A program made the position numbers and the translations under genes. From positions 171,067,361-171,131,360 of the forward strand of contig NC_081406.1 in the NCBI RefSeq assembly GCF_030272615.1: 64,000 nucleotides of DNA, given 5' to 3'. The notes under the pieces are model-generated. The model saw nothing but the letters and a program-made list of their open reading frames with translations. It made no database searches and had not been told where the DNA came from. Within the stretch, counting starts at the first letter, position 1, and each line of letters opens with the position of its first letter. The stretch is from Cryptomeria japonica (Eukaryota > Streptophyta > Pinopsida > Cupressales > Cupressaceae). This document shows, piece after piece, positions 58,346 to 64,000 of this stretch.

Positions 58346-60169
58346 TACAAACACACCTCCCATTGAAACCCTTCAAATAATTTTATCACTTGTAGACTAG
58401 ACTTTCAAAGACTGAAACCACAAATTGATTGAAGATGCTTGTAGTCAAGAAAGATGAAGAATGATAAACCCTTTCTATATCATTCAATATTATATTTTTT
58501 ACCATTCTTTTTTATAGCTACTTTAATAAGTTATGGATAGTAGCCATTTTTTATCATCAATCAACTCATTAAATTATTCACTTGAGATTCAATTAGGGAA
58601 GAATCATACCTTGGATATAGTGTAGGATGAAGTATAACAAATGAAACATTCCTCTTTAGCTCAAAGAGTATCCTAGTGTTTATTTGTAGACTTGAAGTAG
58701 ATATGGTTTGTATTATTAACATTTAGGCACCTATACCTATATTCATCACCTCACATGGCCTTATAGGTGAATCCATTCTTTTAATGGGATCAATGTTATT
58801 TTGGTAGGATCTAGAGGGTTGCATAGGTTCAATTCTATTAGGTTTAGAATATGAGTGTTTCCGTAGGTCATGCAAGGAGGTAAGTGGAGTGTCCTTCCAA
58901 AGTAATGTGATCCACAAAGATGCACGCCCAAATAATGTGTATGGGTACAAAATAATTTGCAAGCCTAACAATTAAAATTTTAGGAAATAATGTGCTAGGA
59001 TGTATAAACGCCATGGAGAATTATAAGTTAGGTGATATGATAAGGAAATTCTAGGTGAATTGGGAAGGGGAAGTCTATGGGCCCAAAACGATACAGGCGA
59101 AGTGGACTAAACTCGTGAGAATCCAAGATTCTGGTAGATGAATATTAATGGTTATTAGGGTATGTGTAGAATCATGGTAGCCAAAAATATATTTTTCATT
59201 TGCCAAAAGACAAAAAACCACTTTGACTTTTTACTTGGGTTGGGAGAAAGTACATGTTTCCATGGTAAAACCCAAACCTAAATGGATATTTTTTTTGTTG
59301 AGCATTTTAAAAATAAATAAATTATAATATATAATATATATTATATGTTATGATATATTAAATTTTATAATATACAATAATACAACATATTACATATTAT
59401 AGTATATAGTATGTTATATTATTATAACAAAGCACATATATAATTTAGCCTACATGTCATGCACAACTCAGCTACCTCCATGTGTCTCATGTAGAAAAAA
59501 GGTTCTAGGAAAGGATGTTGACAATGAAGGAAATTACAAGGAACCTTTTAAATTTCTTACTAAATATTGGAGCAATATGCTCAAGTAGTTGTGATTTGAC
59601 TAGTTCTAGTTCATGATCTTTGTTTTTATTTGTTATTTCTAAGATTCAGTATCATTTTGTTACTACTACTAGGATTTTCAACTTGTTTTGATTTACTATA
59701 TGTATGCTGCTATTAGTACGTTGATAGAGTGTTGTTATAGTTAATGTTTCCAGTGGGATGTCTGTGTAGAGGGCCAAAGTCCTAGTTTTGCCACTCTTTA
59801 ATATAAAAAAGTGCATATATAAGAAAAAACTTAACTGTCACGTAACAGATATCTGTAACCTATTGAAAAATAAAAAAACCAAACCTAACCCAAGAGGGTC
59901 ATTTTCACCAATCAAAGTAGTGTTTTGGGTGACAAAGGAGAGCACAGGAAATGAATATAAAAAAATAATCGATATTTGTATCAAACTAGCTAATTTTCTT
60001 ACCAAATTCAACAAGGTATGTTGATTGCATACCCCTTTTACCTTTTGGGGGGGTTTTTCATTTTTTTTGGAATTGTATGAAAAATTAGGTTCTCTAATAT
60101 AAAATATAGTTTGTAGTTGAAATTTTATTATTTTTTAAAATTTTGTGCTTCAACTAGGTCTATCCATGG
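58346..60169. other. intergenic with an AT microsatellite
   Basis: An AT-only run of TATAATATAT type lies at about 59311-59440. The open stretch at 59788-60024 lies just upstream of the U2 copy and ends at a plausible splice donor (AAG|GTATG near 60015), with a plausible acceptor at about 60160, but no family is recognisable. Confidence 0.4.
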
Positions 60170-60740
60170 ATGACAATGAAAACCCTGCACCACCAAACCC
60201 TCTCCAAAAAAACCCTCCTTCAATTTAGGACTTGATTAATGCAAATTTGACTAAATTGAAGGATATTTCCCAACTATACCATAGGAACCCTCACATGTCT
60301 CCAATGATAAATTGTTTAGATATCATCATTTCCAATATGAAAATCCTCACATCCCAACATGGTGTATTTATGCAGCAGTGAGATGGCATGAGGTAAGAAT
60401 ATGTTGATGGGTTATCATATGACTAAGTTAAAGACTTGAAATTTTTTATAGCTAAATTAGCTAAACTTTTTGAAAATTAAAAAACAAGATGAATTGTGAT
60501 GTGCAGAGGCTCAAATATTCAATTAAATGGTGTCAACATCAAGGTATATTGGATAAGTTTTGGGATCATTGGTGGACGGTTTTTCATAAACCACCTAACA
60601 ATAATCTTGATGTCCCCTTATATTTCCCTAGGAAACTATATGTTGAGTTTGTATTGGGTAAGAAAGTCAACTATGTTGACATGAGAAGTTTCCAAGGTGT
60701 GGGTGGAGGAATGCCTCAAGATAGACTTGGGGAAATTTGA
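60170..60740 (+). pseudogene. second copy of unrecognised gene U2 (decayed)
   Basis: The ATG at about 60170 gives MDDNENPAPPNPLQKNPPS, a proline-rich start like that of the 21.9-kb copy. YVDGLSY (about 60396) and, from 60489, IKWCQHQGILDKFWDHWW, NNLDVPLYFPRKLYVEF and NYVDMRSFQGVGGGMPQDR match the other copy block by block. At least six in-frame stops precede 60489. After GEI the frame ends at 60740; any further exons are not recognisable. The conserved blocks define a domain of about 150 residues shared by both copies. Function unknown. Confidence 0.6.
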
Positions 60741-61253
60741 GTGGTAAAAGTCCATATGTTCCCCCTCATACTGCTCCTCTCCCACCTTCAACCATCTAGA
60801 CATTGTTGTTGATGAAGCTTCACATACCATCACAATGATACATTCTCCGATCCGCCATTTGATCACCCAATTCTCCTAGTTTATTCAATTGGTTTGTCTT
60901 GATACACGAGGTGGATTGGTTGATGGTAGTGTAGCCTCATCATCTCCATATATCTGTGTGCCACATACATGCGCTATGTGGAAGCCCATGTGTTTAGCCC
61001 ACTTGGAAATCTTATTGAGTCTCCCATCGACACAACCAAGTTTGAGGTCCATCACACATCATATGTAGGAGATGAGATATCATGGGTGAGAGCATATGTT
61101 GGAGATTCATTGAGTCTAGAGCTGAAAAAGTGGTAAGACTTAACTTGCAATCTCATTATAAATTAAATTATATTAAAATTTAATATTTATAAGAGATATT
61201 AGTACTAACATGTATAATTATGTGTCATTTAAAAATTGACATCTGTGGATTAT
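60741..61253. other. sequence 3' of the U2 copy
   Basis: May hold further decayed U2 sequence; nothing identified with confidence. Confidence 0.35.
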
Positions 61254-61259
61254 TTACAA

Positions 61260-62637
61260 TGTTGAACAAACCATAATAATAAGAGGGGGTGAATCAATAT
61301 TCAGTTAAATGATTAAAACTAGAATTATGAAACTTAAACCAATCTCAAGTAACCTTAGCATGAAATGAAATATGCAATAGAAGTGAAATGCACAACATTT
61401 ATAACCATAAGAGGGACATAGAACTTTTATATGTGGAAAACCAAAATGGGAGAAACCACGAAGAGAGTTAACTCTCAAGATAATATAACTAGTTATATGT
61501 GATTACAAAAGGAGGCTCACTGCCCGGAATGCTCACTACCCAGATTACAATGGCTCAGAACTAGAAAGGCTCACTACTAAACTAAAGGAATGAATTGAGA
61601 AAAATTGCATCTACACATGCATGGGATCGGTTCTTATTAAGCTCAGATAATACACCAACTGCTTGTAGTAGATCTAGTTAAGAAACTCCACAATTATCTA
61701 CCTACACCAATCTATTTGTATTGAAAAATATTGTCACACTAAATATGTCCTTTGTGCTTACTATCTCACTTCTTTCTCACTTCATCACCGTACCTTTTTT
61801 TTCTTACTCTTTCATGCACACGCACATACATACACACACACTTAGGTTATATGAATGTGTACCAAAAATATACATCAAGTCAGCCTCAATAACATTTTCC
61901 TAAAAGATTCTTCAACAGTCAGATCACATGTTACAATCATCGAAGAAAAATAACATAAACATTCAAGATCAACCTGGCTTGGAATGATCATATCCTTGAA
62001 TTTTCATAATAAAATGCTACCGGAGCATAACAATCATGATACAACTCAACATTGTGATGTTAAAGACATGACTAAAAAATTAACTAAAGAATTATCATCA
62101 GATATTGAAAGACTAGAGGAAACTGAAGCACATAGAGATGCTCAATATTGCAAAGACAAATACATTTCTGGAGCACAACATCCAGAGAACAACTTATGGA
62201 GCACCAAAAGATGAATACATCAATCTCAAGCAATGATAATTTAAGCATATCAAGAAATTGCACTACCATATCTACATCAAGACATAAATGCGGAGGATCA
62301 CAAATTTGAAATGAATGACTAGAGCATGAAATCACTTGCCACAACTAACACCAAATCTCCCCTATCAAGATAAAGGTATCCACATACTAATAATACATAT
62401 TTCTGGAGCAATAAACATATCTGCAATAATACTAGAATCTGCAATCTATATAATTCATACCTATCATCCATTGTTTTGCAACATACCTACTTATCTTCCA
62501 CTATTATGCAACATACATACCTATCGTCCACTATTCTACAACATACATACCTATCTTCCACTACTCTGCATCATATTTGGACCAATCTGGATCAGTGGGT
62601 TTGACATCAATGACAACTAAGACATGTATTTCTAACA
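61260..62637 (-). mobile_element. copia solo LTR
   Basis: Plus strand starts TGTTGAACAA and ends TTCTAACA, 1378 bp, flanked by a 6-bp match TTACAA (61254-61259 and 62638-62643). It has the AAGAGGGGGTGAATCAAT block and GGAAAACCAAAATGGGAGA block seen in the LTRs of B and E, in the same orientation. No internal region is present. Three or four ~34-bp tandem units (CCTATCTTCCACTATT type) lie inside at about 62452-62575. Confidence 0.82.
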
Positions 62638-62891
62638 TTACAATAGATCCATCAGAGCACCATACCAACCATTTTATTTGGCCTAGAGAGTTACATGGTA
62701 TAGTTTGTTGCACACACATGTTTACATATTTTATTTTGTATATGCATAATTTATTTAAATTGTTATTAAATAAACTATATATTAATTTATACATGTCGAT
62801 CTCATTTTAATGTCCACATAAGATTTGTTTGTTTATGAATCTTTTGAATCATCATAATTTGTATACATTCTAGATATACATGATCACCATC

Positions 62892-63228
62892 ACAACTACA
62901 TGTACTTTTGATTGCCCATGTACTCATGTACAAATACATTGTATATCATCAATACAACTACATCAATGTACTCATGTAAAAATATATCATATATCATAAA
63001 TACAACTACATCAATGTACTCATATACAAATACTTTATATATCATGAATACAACTACATCAATACACTCATGTACAAGTACATTGTATATCTTAAGATAC
63101 AACTATATCAATGTACTCATTTACAAATACATTGTATATCGTCAACACAACTACATCAATGTACTGATGTACAAATACATTTTATACTATCAATAAAAAA
63201 GTTATATCAATGTACTCGTACAAATACA
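62892..63228. repeat. 48-bp minisatellite, about six units
   Basis: Units begin ACAACTACATCAATGTACTC and are 48-49 bases long with scattered substitutions. Because 48 is a multiple of three and the unit lacks some stops, it stays open on both strands, producing repetitive open frames that are not genes. Confidence 0.9.
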
Positions 63229-64000
63229 ATTTCCTACTCCATGTGTCTCTATTATTCTCACATACTACTACAAGATTGTGTATAGCGATTAATTCATATA
63301 AATGAAGACCATTATAAGCGACGTGAACAACATAGTATTATGATCATTCTTTGATTTCAAATTAAGGCAGTCCTGATGAACCTAGGATAAGCCTAATGAA
63401 AATATGACAACCCTAAGAAACCATATGCATGTTATTATTAATAATACATTGTACCTTCCATTCCTTAGAGTCTCCAACCAAAATAAAAAACTTCACAAGT
63501 CTTTAATTTGGCACTTGAATAAGATTTTCCCATGATTTTCCAATCTCCTACATTCCCAAGCCATAACAAAATGTATGTTTCGTTACAAAAGAAATGCAAA
63601 TCTCTACATAAGAATAATGAAGGTAATGAACCTAAAACATCCATAATCAAAATAGGAACACCATCATAACCTCATGTCCTACTCCAAGCTTGTACCTAGA
63701 ATGTTGAAGAAAAATGTTGACATAATAGTATTGTCCATCAAAAAGACCTACATTTTTAAAAAATTGTTAAGAAACACAAAGAACATGAATAATAAAGTTT
63801 TATGATCATTCTTTGAAATGAAATTCATTATAACAAATGAAGAGGTAGGATTATATACCATGAAGATACCTCCTTATGAATTACATTGAATGTACCCACA
63901 ATGTTGACAACAAAATGTTGACGTAATAGTATTGTCCATCAAATATAACCTACATTTTTTAAGAATTGTTAATAAACATAAACAAGGTGATCAAAATAAT
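63229..64000. repeat. diverged direct repeats at the right edge
   Basis: A phrase around TAATAGTATTGTCCATCAAA occurs at about 63727 and 63927, 200 bases apart. TATGATCATTCTTTGA occurs at about 63339 and 63809. It may be part of an element continuing off-window; no coding sequence seen. Confidence 0.5.

Noticed and set aside
62896-63285. Overlapping open frames on both strands rich in Tyr, Asn, Thr and Val
   Set aside because: They are the translation of a 48-bp minisatellite whose unit length is a multiple of three; all frames show repeat periodicity and no start context or domain.

Overview
The window looks like plant nuclear DNA from a large, repeat-rich genome: AT-rich, gene-poor and filled with nested LTR retrotransposons. 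I infer a seed plant, with a gymnosperm (conifer) most likely. The reasons are the gymnosperm-like style of the TIR domain in the one intact gene (a degenerate RGxD region and an IPPEAQ-type segment) and the density of old, long-LTR copia and gypsy copies. Species assignment is inference only.

Layout. 1-4843: 3' part of a Ty1/copia element (A, + strand) with its 3' LTR. 5407-17009: a nest. An old copia-type LTR (element C, minus) is split by a complete copia element (B, 5990-13340, minus, target duplication CTTAT). The adjoining internal region of C carries an unusual non-pol reading frame, split by a solo LTR (14943-16291, target duplication ACTAA). 17010-18693: LTR-like and UTR-like repeat sequence. 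18694-21932: two oppositely oriented decayed genes of families I do not recognise; the minus-strand one has a second copy at 60170-60740. 22530-26180: a truncated copia element (D, + strand).

27435-30477 is the only gene that reads through intact: a four-exon TIR-NB-ARC-LRR (TNL) immune receptor on the minus strand, predicted at 883 residues after splicing, with a recent in-frame 144-bp duplication in its LRR exon. Beyond it lie a transposon of MITE size inserted in another of the same family (31025-31947), decayed Ty3/gypsy gag-protease sequence (34050-35460), a 3'-truncated copia element (E, 36742-41620, minus), and a Ty3/gypsy element (F, 42535-48747) with two LTRs but only the end of integrase between them.

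48753-64000 holds a gypsy gag remnant, simple repeats, a degenerate telomere-like TTAGGG tract, a SINE with a perfect 17-bp target duplication (53547-53880), a tandem segmental duplication (54186-58345), a copy of the unrecognised minus-strand gene, a copia solo LTR (61260-62637) and a 48-bp minisatellite.

The genes do not form a pathway. The cellular gene is a likely intracellular immune receptor; almost everything else is a layered record of retrotransposon insertion, internal deletion, LTR-LTR recombination and decay. I found no tRNA or rRNA gene, no CRISPR array and no bacterial-type operon. The most open questions are the two unrecognised gene families at 18.7-21.9 kb and the extra reading frame of element C.
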